A stretch of DNA of 64,000 nucleotides from an uncultured Clostridia bacterium (GCA_944367045.1 CALVWI010000005.1:46209-110208), one strand, 5' to 3'. Positions 34,432 through 44,496 are shown, numbered from the stretch's first letter. A program made the numbers and translations. The notes: generated by a model from the letters alone, not told the origin.

Positions 34432-37400
34432 TTATTCTAAAAAGTCATCGCAAAACTCGGGATGTGCATCAAGAAATGCCGCGACCCGATCTCTCAAAAC
34501 AGATTCTTTCATGGCACGGACATTGCTCTTTGCCCTGTCCAGCTTTTCCTCTTTCGCCTTTTCTTGCTGCATCCGCTTGAGAATACTCAGAAGCGTAGTA
34601 AGGTCGGCGGCTGTCCAAGTGCTCATATCGTTGCCGATCTTGATCTTTGCCTTTGTAATGATGGCATTGCGATTCACATCCCACAACAGAGAGTACTCCG
34701 AACCGATCAAAGCCATGAAAGCTCTTTCGATACAGCTGTTATCCGTCAGAATACTCTTGTCCATCTTCCTTAAAGAAGAGATCGCACTTATAACGGCCGA
34801 ATCGACCGTATAATTGCCGTTTTGAACATCCAGCAATGTACTGAATGCTTTAGTAAGCTCTTTGGGAATGATCCACATCAAAGGAACATTGTGTGTGTTG
34901 CACCAAGTCTTTATGGAGTCCTCTCCAGTGATCGTGCGCCAAGTCTCCAAAAGCGTCAATTTATTCCGTGCAAAGCTGATCTTGTTGATCTGCGCATCAA
35001 GCTCTCTATTAAACTGCGTGAGTGTCGAATCACAGTTCAAGTCCTTCAACCCGATGTATACATTCTCAAGTTCTTCCTTCGTACATTCAAGGTTGCGGCT
35101 GGTCAGAATGTCTTCAAGCACAGGCTTTCCATTCCGCAGGCAGTCCATAGCCAACACACCGTGCTGATCGAGAGTGAGGATAGCCACTTCCCGGTCTTTA
35201 TTGCTCATGTGCGTCACATCAGTGTATGCCACATGATAGAGGACTTGCAGCGCAGAAAACCATGGCTTGTTGAGTTCGGCAATTGCACTCATCGGGATCC
35301 GCAAAAAGCCGAATAAGTTTTTCAAGTCCTTCTTGGCAGCCTCTATGCTATGATAGGTCGTCCCCTGAACTTTTCCGATCGCCTCCAAAAATTGATATTG
35401 TTCTGCGACATCCGCAAGCTTTTCCTTGACCTGCTCCTCTGTCCATGTATAAATTGCGGTCTGCATGACAGCATGAAGGCGGTCGCTCAATTCCTCGGGC
35501 TGGATCGCAAGTCTCGTTGCCACATCTTTCAGCTCAGGAGAGGCTTCAAAGAGGAAAGTACGGAAGGCTGCGGCCATCACATTCTTATCCTGGAATGCTT
35601 TTGCCAACACGACACGGATCTTCCCGCGGCCGTTAAAAAGCTGGAGCGTTTCGCTCATTGCGCCTTCCACATCCCCTTCTTGAGAGATGAAGGTTTGGAT
35701 ATGGTCGATCACCTTGTCCGCCGCCTTCCTATGGTCCTCACTGCTCCACTCAGTTTCGGGCAAATACTTTAATACCCAGAACGGTGAGCCGCTTTTGACG
35801 ACTGCCTCACGCACATTATGATAGCCGGAAGTTTGCTCGGCAAGCTGCGCCTCGGAAAGGTTAAAGATCTTAGAAAGATACTCACTGAAATTCTGCCATG
35901 TAATAGACCCGGCGGAAAGATAATCGGTAGTCATTCTCCCTCCGCACATAGCAGACACCATTCTACTTATAGTTGCCTCCGCAAGGACGTGAGGGGACTG
36001 AACGGAATCGGTCCATGTATATTTACTGTTCTTATAGCAAGAGAACACGAAGCCGAGCAAGACCCCGCAGGCGATGGTATTGTAGTAGCCAAAGGGAGGT
36101 TTTTGGAGCGTTGCCCACAAGTCACCCAGGTTGACTTTATGCCCGGACTCCATTTCGTTCTTTATAACTTCTGCCAGCGCCGCTACGCATTCGGCCTGTT
36201 TGTTGCCGTTATTCTTTGCCTCGACCATCTCCTCTATCGTGGTGAAATCAAGAACACCGGCCAGCTTCAGAGAGTTCAAAACATTCGTGAGCTGGCTGTT
36301 TGCGCTTTTACGCTGAATGCCGGCAGTCACCGCACCGTCATTGCAAGCTTTGTAGGCAGTGTTGGTCACAACAATGTTCTCTGGCGCATACTTAAAAATC
36401 ACATCCTGTACATTTGTACGAATGGTTTTCCTTAGATGAGCCATTCCGTATAGGCTGTTAAAGACGTTATCCCCATTGTAGGCAATGATTTTTCCGCCAC
36501 TGACAGCGCTGCTGACCCAAGAAGCAATGATGGTAGAAGCTTCCATACGATACTGCTGAGCGGAACCGGTCTGTCCGGAATCAGAAGCCATTTCCTGTTT
36601 GGTAATGGCCGCCAGCCATTTTGTGCGATTTTCGTCCGTAAGCGGTGTCTTCATCAAAGCGATCGTAAGACGCGGCTCATTGACTTCCTTCGCTTTCTCA
36701 TGTAAAACGGACTGGATCGATACCGCCTGTGTGTCACTCTGTACTGTCACGACAAGCAGCCCAAGCTTATAGGGATTCCTTTCAAGTTCCTTTGTGACCT
36801 CTTCCAAGCGAGTTTTGAGTGAATTCGTCTCGGCGCAACAGACTGTGATCTTCATGCGACGCAACGTGGCATCATTTACATCCCAAGCTTGCTGTTCAAA
36901 CGCTTTTGCAAATTCTCCATCCTTGGAGAACATCATATATCTGCTATATTTCTTGTCGTTTGCCGCAAGGCGTGCAGAAAAGTCACTGTTCCCGGCACCG
37001 TTGAAAGGCAACTGGATGCGAACGATGTTGTTCGCCCCCTTGTCCAAAACAAGGATCTTTCCGTCGACCATCGTCTGAAGCATATCTTCGATCTGCTTCT
37101 TGCTCATAACGCCTGCCAGACAAGTTTCAAGGCAATCCACCGTGGCCGCGATACCATCCTTGGCTCTTCTGCCGCTATAAATTCCCTTTGTCGATGACAT
37201 CAGGGCGAGCAGAAGCATGGCCGTCTTAAATATGCGGTGAGCACCTTCATCGTTCTCAACTAAGTGACGGCTCTCTTCGTAGTGGCGGATATATTCTGCC
37301 GCTTTCGTATCCTTGTCGGAAAAATCGCTTTCGCGCGTAAAGAAATAATCCCAAAGCCAATCGGGCGTCAGCCAGCAAGCCTGGGAATCGGGGCCCTCCT

Positions 37401-38643
37401 TGTTGATATAGCCCACGAAACCATGCTCCGAGTTAGACTGGTCCTTCATGAACCGAAACATCGTGCGCTGAGAAGCCGCATAGTTTTCGGCCACACGGGA
37501 AAGAAGCTTGATCGTCATGGGGTGTAGCGGGCAAAGGTGCTCGATCTGCTCACTGATCTTATCCTCCAAGCCGGACATATCGGGAAGGAAGGGCCGAATA
37601 TTGTCGATAACGCGCTTGCGCTCCTCTTTCCAGTGTTCGCTCATGCCGTTGCGAATGTTGATACAGCCGGCGATCAGATCGAAAGCAGCGTCTGTACTGA
37701 TATGGAACTCCACATGATGGAAGCGGTGGGTGATCAGTTGATACCGTTCCGGTGTAATACGCTCTACCATTTCGCTGGTGCGGTGGACCACGAAAAGCAT
37801 AAAGAAGGGCTGAACCTTGGTGAACTCTGAGAGCTGCTGAAGGATCGTCTGGTCGTCACTGTTTGAAACATATTCGGTAAACTCATCCCAAATAAAGAAG
37901 ATGCCCGATTTTGAAAGCCCGTTGTTCTCGATTACGGAAGCGATCCATTTTTTGAAGGTATCAAGACTGTCGATGAGGCCCCAATTGTACTGACGGATCA
38001 CGGCTGCCGTTTCCTGGAACGCACGGAGATCCCCCGCCCTGAGGCTTTCACGCAGTTGATCGATACTATCGTAATCGTCTCCAAGAATGGTATTCTCCAG
38101 AATATAATCCCAATTGTGGACGGGACTATTGACTTGCTTCAAGACCGCATCTTGTAGCGAAGACTCACCATAGTCTGCTTTATCGCCAAACTTGGCGGCA
38201 AGCGCTTCGCGAACAGCCTTCTCCGCCTCCATCAGCAGGGCGTTTCCGTCACGAATGCCGGTGCAGCCCGTTTTCCAAATGACGAGATAATCCCCCTTAT
38301 CCTTCGCGCGGCACTTCATAAAGCGATTGCGATAGGGTACAAGATGGCTGTTCCCGGCGAGGAAAGAATCCACAACTTCGGCGGGCTCTTCCATCAAATG
38401 CTTGATCATGATGGCAGCATAACTCTTACCGGTACCATAGGTACCTTCGATCCAGAAAGAACGGCGGCTGTCCGGCTCCTCTTTGTTGAGGGACTGGCAC
38501 AATACCTCCATCATCTTCTCCATGTCTTCGCCGACGATATACTCACGCCACAGGTTTTTATTGCGCGTATCGGCGTCGATGTCAACGACAGATTCAAAGT
38601 TCGGGCTGATTTCAATAAAATCTGAGTACTTTTTGGTCGGCAT
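34432..38643 (-). CDS. brxC: BREX protein BrxC (large P-loop ATPase)
   Basis: The 1403-residue protein has an N-terminal AAA-like ATPase: Walker A EGTYGTGKS (about 66-74) and a Walker B-like FFIWDEF (about 248). Long helical regions fill the rest, with no methyltransferase or nuclease motif. BrxC (PglY in type 2) is the second universal BREX component and is thought to act as the core motor or scaffold. Type 1 proteins are about 1200 residues, so this is on the long side. GAGGAGAT precedes the ATG, and brxP ends 17 nt upstream. Confidence 0.92.
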   Translation of the reverse strand: MPTKKYSDFIEISPNFESVVDIDADTRNKNLWREYIVGEDMEKMMEVLCQSLNKEEPDSRRSFWIEGTYGTGKSYAAIMIKHLMEEPAEVVDSFLAGNSHLVPYRNRFMKCRAKDKGDYLVIWKTGCTGIRDGNALLMEAEKAVREALAAKFGDKADYGESSLQDAVLKQVNSPVHNWDYILENTILGDDYDSIDQLRESLRAGDLRAFQETAAVIRQYNWGLIDSLDTFKKWIASVIENNGLSKSGIFFIWDEFTEYVSNSDDQTILQQLSEFTKVQPFFMLFVVHRTSEMVERITPERYQLITHRFHHVEFHISTDAAFDLIAGCINIRNGMSEHWKEERKRVIDNIRPFLPDMSGLEDKISEQIEHLCPLHPMTIKLLSRVAENYAASQRTMFRFMKDQSNSEHGFVGYINKEGPDSQACWLTPDWLWDYFFTRESDFSDKDTKAAEYIRHYEESRHLVENDEGAHRIFKTAMLLLALMSSTKGIYSGRRAKDGIAATVDCLETCLAGVMSKKQIEDMLQTMVDGKILVLDKGANNIVRIQLPFNGAGNSDFSARLAANDKKYSRYMMFSKDGEFAKAFEQQAWDVNDATLRRMKITVCCAETNSLKTRLEEVTKELERNPYKLGLLVVTVQSDTQAVSIQSVLHEKAKEVNEPRLTIALMKTPLTDENRTKWLAAITKQEMASDSGQTGSAQQYRMEASTIIASWVSSAVSGGKIIAYNGDNVFNSLYGMAHLRKTIRTNVQDVIFKYAPENIVVTNTAYKACNDGAVTAGIQRKSANSQLTNVLNSLKLAGVLDFTTIEEMVEAKNNGNKQAECVAALAEVIKNEMESGHKVNLGDLWATLQKPPFGYYNTIACGVLLGFVFSCYKNSKYTWTDSVQSPHVLAEATISRMVSAMCGGRMTTDYLSAGSITWQNFSEYLSKIFNLSEAQLAEQTSGYHNVREAVVKSGSPFWVLKYLPETEWSSEDHRKAADKVIDHIQTFISQEGDVEGAMSETLQLFNGRGKIRVVLAKAFQDKNVMAAAFRTFLFEASPELKDVATRLAIQPEELSDRLHAVMQTAIYTWTEEQVKEKLADVAEQYQFLEAIGKVQGTTYHSIEAAKKDLKNLFGFLRIPMSAIAELNKPWFSALQVLYHVAYTDVTHMSNKDREVAILTLDQHGVLAMDCLRNGKPVLEDILTSRNLECTKEELENVYIGLKDLNCDSTLTQFNRELDAQINKISFARNKLTLLETWRTITGEDSIKTWCNTHNVPLMWIIPKELTKAFSTLLDVQNGNYTVDSAVISAISSLRKMDKSILTDNSCIERAFMALIGSEYSLLWDVNRNAIITKAKIKIGNDMSTWTAADLTTLLSILKRMQQEKAKEEKLDRAKSNVRAMKESVLRDRVAAFLDAHPEFCDDFLE

Positions 38644-38660
38644 ACCGGATATCTCCTCAC

Positions 38661-41006
38661 TTATTCATTTTCGGCAAGATCGAGAATGTCGATGCTTGTA
38701 TGATCTTCAAGGATAATATTATCAAGATTTGCAATGAAGGAAACGCGGATATACTGCGGATAGGTCATCGCAAGGCCCTGGATCTTTTCTCGGAAGGCTT
38801 TGACATCGATGCCGTATATATCATGCGGCGAGATGCCCTGCGCCTCCGGGTTTGCATGCGAGTTAGCGAGTTCCGTAAAGGTAAAGGTCTTTCGACCGGT
38901 GTGTTCCGCATAAAGGTATAGCGCGTAAAGGAGCGCGACCGCATCGGGATAATCCCATCCCTCACGCAAATACGAGAACGTATTCTTTGTAAGCTCAATG
39001 GGGAGCCCCTGTTTCAGAGCAGAACCGATCGGCGACTGCCTCAGCGTCTCGGTCAGGGCCGTAATCGCATTCTCGCGATTTGATTTCGAATAACTATCGC
39101 CAAGCATCACGACAAGATCGCTCTTTTCATAGGTTGCTCCGATCTCAGCGTTAAGACAATACCATCGACAGATCGTAGAATTATAACAGAGGTTCGCCCA
39201 TATGATCGCCCATGTAAAGGGTTTATATGAACCCATTTGAATGAGTTTTGCGCCAAGGGGGGTAATACTGATCGTATTGGTATTGCCGGCTTTTTTCATT
39301 TCTATCATTTCAGCATCTTTAAGCCAAGTCTTAAGCGCAGAATATTGAACCGTGCCGAGCAATCCCTTTGTAAAACAATCTAATCCATCGTCTATAAAAT
39401 GTGTAAACCACGCTTGACGAAATCCAAAATGATGATATGGATCTAGACCTTTCATATTAACAAAACCTCCTTCGGGTACGCGCATATTATCTGCGACAAT
39501 ACAACTTCTGTCTGTGAATTCAATGCAATTATAGCAATGGATACATAGGTTTTCTCTGATTGCAATTTTCCCATCCGGCTGGATCGTAAAGGCTCCTGTA
39601 GGGCATTGAACCATGCATGCTTTGCAGCCAACGCAATATCCAACTTTATTTGCCACACCTCGAATACGGCTGATAACAAACCGATCCATCTGAGAAAAAG
39701 GATAGTATGAAACCGTCAGCGTTTCTTCGTTTTTCTGTATTCGGCATTCATAGTTTTGTGAGCCGATCTTATGTAATAGCCTTTTGTCGGCCTGCTCTAC
39801 GAAAACGCCAAGAATCTTGGCGACCTCAATCCAATCCTGCGTGGGCTTCGTAATGGTTATGACAAGCGCATTATTTTCTACGATTTCCTTTGTCCTGTTA
39901 CCGCCATTATCCAACCCTTTTCCGCCTACACGTGCTTTCCATCCACCGTTTTCGATATATTTTTTGAATTCGGTTTGCTTTGCATTTTTAGCAAAATGTT
40001 CAACTCGGAAAATAAGCTGCTTCATCTCATCCCCGTACACAGTATTAGCTATCCCCTCCCACCACTCGGAAGACATAGGACATACCATGCAGCCAACTCT
40101 AAAAAGCCCTATGCGATAGGCATCATTAAGAAGCAAGTCGTGCGATAACAGATAAGTAAATAATTCTGCCGTGTTCCATTCGATAATGGCATGGCAGTTT
40201 ATCTGACTTATATTCTTTGCGCCAACGCTAACTTTGTCATATTTTGCTCGGCGTACGCTTTCCTCTGCCCGAACCCCATCATACACAACTGCTTTTGCGT
40301 TATAATTACCTGTTAATTCTCTCAATTTGAGGATTGTCGGGACAGATTTATGAACAGAACAGCACCACCTCATTCTCCGTCCGGGCGGTCCAAATTTATC
40401 CCAGCTTTCAGCGGGATCCATATGGCATTTCGCTTCTTCAAATCTTAGTTGAGGCCAATGTTTCTTTGCCTTTTCTACGGCATCCAGGGTGGTTTTCAAC
40501 TCCATGCCTGTATTACTAAAGACAACGTAATAACTGTTTGGCGCCAATGCTTTTGAGACTAAATCTAACAGCAGAATGGAGTCTTTCCCGCCGGAAAAAG
40601 CACAAATGAACGAAAAACCATGAGGGGCATAGCGTTCATATTGTTCCCGGATAAACTGTATTTCCATTTGCTCCAGACTGACAAGGAGCTGTTTGTTTAC
40701 CTCATACAGCCGTTTGGTATCGATGGGCTTCAAAACAAGCCTTTTATCCGTGCGAAGCTCGATCGTAGGCTTTGTATAAAATGATCCACCCTGTGCAACC
40801 GCAACACATTCTCCGTTCAGGACATACTGTCGAATGCCTTCCGCCCACAAGAGTGGAGCGTCCGTATCCTTCGGGTAATCCCAATACCTGTCCATACCAA
40901 AGAAATCAAGTTCTTCATGGAATACGGGGCGGATCTCCTTTTGTATTTTTGCATCGATCGTCAGACGAAATATCCCGTATTCGTCTGTCCATTCATATCC
41001 GTACAT
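38661..41006 (-). CDS. brxP: BREX protein BrxP: PP-loop (PAPS reductase/DndC-like) with ferredoxin domain
   Basis: The 781-residue protein is multi-domain. An N-terminal region (1-130) leads to a PP-loop ATP-pyrophosphatase with SGGKDS (138-143). Cys215-Cys216 plus Cys306-x2-Cys309 form the CC...CxxC set that holds a [4Fe-4S] cluster in APS reductases and DndC. A ferredoxin-like domain follows, with CxxCxxCxxxC (458-468) and a second set at 488-502. The C-terminal 250 residues begin GLDPYHHFGFRQAWFTHF, resembling DUF4007 as found with Dnd proteins. This is the marker gene of type 4 BREX. With the operon's cysteine desulfurase it suggests sulfur insertion into DNA. GGGAG precedes the ATG. Confidence 0.92.
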   Translation of the reverse strand: MYGYEWTDEYGIFRLTIDAKIQKEIRPVFHEELDFFGMDRYWDYPKDTDAPLLWAEGIRQYVLNGECVAVAQGGSFYTKPTIELRTDKRLVLKPIDTKRLYEVNKQLLVSLEQMEIQFIREQYERYAPHGFSFICAFSGGKDSILLLDLVSKALAPNSYYVVFSNTGMELKTTLDAVEKAKKHWPQLRFEEAKCHMDPAESWDKFGPPGRRMRWCCSVHKSVPTILKLRELTGNYNAKAVVYDGVRAEESVRRAKYDKVSVGAKNISQINCHAIIEWNTAELFTYLLSHDLLLNDAYRIGLFRVGCMVCPMSSEWWEGIANTVYGDEMKQLIFRVEHFAKNAKQTEFKKYIENGGWKARVGGKGLDNGGNRTKEIVENNALVITITKPTQDWIEVAKILGVFVEQADKRLLHKIGSQNYECRIQKNEETLTVSYYPFSQMDRFVISRIRGVANKVGYCVGCKACMVQCPTGAFTIQPDGKIAIRENLCIHCYNCIEFTDRSCIVADNMRVPEGGFVNMKGLDPYHHFGFRQAWFTHFIDDGLDCFTKGLLGTVQYSALKTWLKDAEMIEMKKAGNTNTISITPLGAKLIQMGSYKPFTWAIIWANLCYNSTICRWYCLNAEIGATYEKSDLVVMLGDSYSKSNRENAITALTETLRQSPIGSALKQGLPIELTKNTFSYLREGWDYPDAVALLYALYLYAEHTGRKTFTFTELANSHANPEAQGISPHDIYGIDVKAFREKIQGLAMTYPQYIRVSFIANLDNIILEDHTSIDILDLAENE

Positions 41007-41021
41007 CTATTATTTCTCCCG

Positions 41022-41687
41022 TCAGCGGAGTATATCTTCACAACTTTCCCTCGTTACCCAAGGCCGATAGCGGTGCAGTGCCGCATGGCAAGTCGGACAT
41101 ACCGTCATAAAGCGCTCTGCTCCATATCTCTTTGAATGATCCATGCGCGTCGGCGCAACGACCAAATGATTTTCAAGCAATTGCTCGCCATTCCGATAAT
41201 AGAGGACCGGCTTGATTTTGCATATCTCGCAGCGATCCTTTACGGGCACCTTTTTGCCGTCACGCCGTTCAATCATGCGATGAAGATGCCCCATGAGGAT
41301 CCCTTCCGGGAATCCCTGATCCTCAAGAGGAGAGCCGAATTGGGCAACAAATGCCTCTTCATTCTTCCGAATAGCTTGGGCGACCGCGTGAAGCTCGTCC
41401 AATTTGTTTTCATATTCAAATGCAACAGTAAAAAACAAACTTCCAACGTCAGGGTCTCTTTTTCCCGTATTGCAGCTTGAGCGGTACGACATGATTTGTT
41501 GCGAGATGCCGGTATTGCTCCTAAAATCAGCCCGTCTGTTTTCTACCGGATGAATTGGCAGGCGGTTGAGAAGCGAGCTGAGCTCTTTGATCTCGTCGGA
41601 GTCTGCAGTCACCCTGCCGTTTTCTGAGGAATAGAGAACATCCAACGCCAATATCACTTCATCCCGCGTAAAGCTTGCACTTGCCAT
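41022..41687 (-). CDS. HNH-type endonuclease in the BREX operon
   Basis: The 221-residue protein has an N-terminal domain (about 1-110, FTRDEVILALDVLYS...ELSSLLNRLP...FRSNTGISQQI) seen in many McrA-like HNH enzymes. The C-terminal HNH zinc finger has C153ExC156, H174 in LENHL, C197PTC200 and H205. The middle Asn of a classical HNH motif is not obvious, so the site may be a variant. It lies 4 nt after the large unknown gene and 15 nt before brxP, so it is part of the operon. Likely role is DNA cleavage, either of unmodified invaders or of foreign modified DNA. Confidence 0.8.
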   Translation of the reverse strand: MASASFTRDEVILALDVLYSSENGRVTADSDEIKELSSLLNRLPIHPVENRRADFRSNTGISQQIMSYRSSCNTGKRDPDVGSLFFTVAFEYENKLDELHAVAQAIRKNEEAFVAQFGSPLEDQGFPEGILMGHLHRMIERRDGKKVPVKDRCEICKIKPVLYYRNGEQLLENHLVVAPTRMDHSKRYGAERFMTVCPTCHAALHRYRPWVTRESCEDILR

Positions 41688-41691
41688 CTCA

Positions 41692-44496
41692 TCACACCCT
41701 TACCGTAACGCGTTCGCCCTTCGCATCCCATGCAAAGCGCTCATCTTTTGCCAAGGCCTTCGGCAGATTATAAATCAGCTCATTTCCTTGGATCATGCCT
41801 GTTTTTATAAGAAACTGTCGTAAAGCCCCTACCTCGAAGGAACGCTGTTCCGTTCCGCTGTCAACTAGGCAAGCGACCACTGCGTCGCCGAAGTTTTGTA
41901 TCGGGCCATCGGCCTTTACGAGCATGGCATGAAGGGTATCCATGCTCTGCGACTTCAATGCGGCGATGGTCTTTGCGCCCCACTCTCCGCCATAGAAAAT
42001 CAGCACATATTGGAGCAACAGTGGCGTCCAAGGCCTGCGTCCGGGCAGCGCAGGAAGCGATTCAAACCAAACTGACTCGATCTGCCGAAGGATGATATGG
42101 TCACCCACATCATTGAAAAGTTTCCCCAACGCCCGTCCAACACTTTCTTTCCACGGGTTGTCGATCCCCATGCTTTTCGCAGAGATGATCGTACCCGGCT
42201 CATAAAAGAAAAACTTCGCCTCTTGCCCCAGGTGCATTTGATTCCTTAGGTTTCCCGTCTTTATGCCGATGCTTTTCAGATACTCGGCAAGATCCCCTTC
42301 TTGGAATACGCCACCTTGTTCCTCTGCATACTTGCAAATCACATCGAAAATACTGCCTATCGTGTTCTCGGAGCTTGAAATATGGGCCTTATTGATGAAT
42401 GAATAGCGCTTACCTTCAAAACGATTCTTTTCAAATAAGTGCTGAGCAATCTCGTAAACAGAACGCTCATCATTCATATCATTGTCGTTAAGGAACATAT
42501 TCATCTCTGCCCGAGCGTAATCATACAACTGCACGGCAGAAATGTAACCGTTGTTTTTCTGCATCAGCTTTTCCATGATAAGCGACAGCTGCTTGGCACC
42601 ATCGTCCCAATCGACAAAGGCATCCTCATGGTAAAGCTTCCCCTTGATCTCCACAATATGTCTGCATCTCCAAACAAGTCCCTTGATCGCGACCATGGGC
42701 ATATTCAGAGTGTTATATAAGTCATCATAAGTGACGCCGCTCAAATCGGCGTCAAGCACGATTTTTTCAATTCTTGCGATCATTTCAGACTCGCCCGGTT
42801 CCTTCTCCCGCGAAGAAGTCGAAGGTAAAGAGATCACGCGAACGTTATCAAATGCGACTTGACTCGCTTGACCGGCATTTCCGTCATCCTGCTGTTTCTT
42901 GTCAGTCTCGTTTGCGGTAAGTCCATGCGGTATTCCCACAGAGGAAGCTCGCACCGCATGAGTATAAGGACCTTCGATCGAAACAGCGATCGTTGCACCG
43001 ACACATCGTTGAGCGATCCATTCAGCCGCATCAAGCACGGAATCCTTTGTTAGATCTGCACGAACGTAGCTCGTAGGCTCCTCTATCTTGATGAAGTCAT
43101 CGCTTTCGGGGGAGCGGAATATCTTAACATTGGAATGAGTGCCGATCGTTTTATCCAAAAGCGATCTAAAAAACAACGGATTCTTTTTGGCGATCTCCTC
43201 GCAAAAATGGGAGAATGCTTTTGCAGGTGTGTCTCCGGAATAAACAGTCGGGCCGCAATGAAGCTCATAAAGAGGCGTCGGCCTTTCCGCTGTTTCCGGT
43301 TCTAAAAGCCAACTCACTTTAGCGAAGACGCTATGACGCATTGAAATAGGATAGACATCCTTCTCATTCATAAACGCCCAAAGCTTCAATGATTTTAGTT
43401 GTTCTATTGTACGGATATCCTCTTTTGCCAAAGCTTGCCTGAGCGGCAAAAAATCTTCATCGCTCAACAGCGTGTCTATTTCAGATGCAGTAAACGCATC
43501 CCCTTTGACAAAAGGATCTGTCTCCGACCTCAAATTTTCAGACACTTCAGCAATTGGCGCCAATTGCTCATTGAAAAACTCCGAATAGAGAGCCAATGCG
43601 TTGGTGAACCGATTCGCTTTGCGGGAATCAGCATAAATAAAGTTTCTATCAGCAAGCAAAAAAGAACGAACAGCACTTATTGTTTCTGCTGATGTAATGT
43701 GATAGATATCATCTTCAATGAGCTTTTCTGCTTTTACTCGTTCCGCGCAGCGTTTTAATGAAGACAAAATAACGGATATATCATTGGGTAAAACGCCTCG
43801 CCCATGAAGCCACTCGGTAAACAACGTCTGGTTGTTTTCATTGGATATGGCTGTCGAATACGGCTTATCTGTCGGCACTTCCTCTACTGGCTGCACAACG
43901 GATTCGCTTTTTACAGAGCTGCTAAAGTCACCAGTCGTCCACCATGCAGGAGAATAATCCGTTGCCCTGGAGCCATCCGCTTTGAAGTGAAATCTCACAC
44001 CGCGAATGGAACACTCATCAACAAATTCCTTTAATTCTTTGCCGCCAATGATCCAGAGACATCCATTCTTTTGCCGATTATCTATAAAAGAAATATTGTT
44101 TGCAGTCAAAAAATCAACAAGAGACCCACTCTCAGCTGTCTCTTGTTCCGATTTTTTAGACGAATCTTTCGACATACATTCAGGCTCAACCGAGCTCTTA
44201 TTATCTTCGATTTCCTGAATGAAGCGGCAATATTGTTGGATCGCCGCCACCATGATGCTTTTTTGTTTTCTATACTTAAGCGAAAGAATCCTACTGCCTC
44301 TAATGGTCTCGATCGCACCGGAGAGAATCGCTAAATCATCTATCTCGAATATTGGCTTTTCTAAGATCTTTCGTTTCAAACAAAAACGATCGATCCCTTT
44401 GAAGACTGAATGTATGACAGGCATCCGAGAGGAAGGGACTCGCTTTGAAAGCCATTCAAAGAAATCATTCTCATATGAAGCAATGCTGTCAGACAT
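41692..44496 (-). CDS. large protein of unknown function, first gene of the BREX operon
   Basis: This 934-residue protein starts at ATG 44496, set by GAGGTG 7 nt upstream; the open frame reaches 44562. Two copies of a helical module of about 85 residues occur near 8-95 and 235-320: both share an F-x-EWL start, a Ser/Lys-rich helix and an ending like YCRFIQE/YSEFFNE. Between them (about 125-195) lies a domain reading IDNRQKNGCLWIIGG...ATDYSPAWWTT, known from restriction-associated proteins. The C-terminal half looks helical with winged-helix-like segments. No nuclease, ATPase or methylase motif is visible. As first gene of the operon it may be the specificity or sensor part. Confidence 0.75.
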   Translation of the reverse strand: MSDSIASYENDFFEWLSKRVPSSRMPVIHSVFKGIDRFCLKRKILEKPIFEIDDLAILSGAIETIRGSRILSLKYRKQKSIMVAAIQQYCRFIQEIEDNKSSVEPECMSKDSSKKSEQETAESGSLVDFLTANNISFIDNRQKNGCLWIIGGKELKEFVDECSIRGVRFHFKADGSRATDYSPAWWTTGDFSSSVKSESVVQPVEEVPTDKPYSTAISNENNQTLFTEWLHGRGVLPNDISVILSSLKRCAERVKAEKLIEDDIYHITSAETISAVRSFLLADRNFIYADSRKANRFTNALALYSEFFNEQLAPIAEVSENLRSETDPFVKGDAFTASEIDTLLSDEDFLPLRQALAKEDIRTIEQLKSLKLWAFMNEKDVYPISMRHSVFAKVSWLLEPETAERPTPLYELHCGPTVYSGDTPAKAFSHFCEEIAKKNPLFFRSLLDKTIGTHSNVKIFRSPESDDFIKIEEPTSYVRADLTKDSVLDAAEWIAQRCVGATIAVSIEGPYTHAVRASSVGIPHGLTANETDKKQQDDGNAGQASQVAFDNVRVISLPSTSSREKEPGESEMIARIEKIVLDADLSGVTYDDLYNTLNMPMVAIKGLVWRCRHIVEIKGKLYHEDAFVDWDDGAKQLSLIMEKLMQKNNGYISAVQLYDYARAEMNMFLNDNDMNDERSVYEIAQHLFEKNRFEGKRYSFINKAHISSSENTIGSIFDVICKYAEEQGGVFQEGDLAEYLKSIGIKTGNLRNQMHLGQEAKFFFYEPGTIISAKSMGIDNPWKESVGRALGKLFNDVGDHIILRQIESVWFESLPALPGRRPWTPLLLQYVLIFYGGEWGAKTIAALKSQSMDTLHAMLVKADGPIQNFGDAVVACLVDSGTEQRSFEVGALRQFLIKTGMIQGNELIYNLPKALAKDERFAWDAKGERVTVRV

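Noticed and set aside
29243-44496. A classical Dnd (dndABCDE/FGH) phosphorothioation locus
   Set aside because: Only DndA-like and DndC-like functions are present. BrxC, PglZ and BrxL place it in BREX, and no DndB, DndD or DndE relatives are seen.
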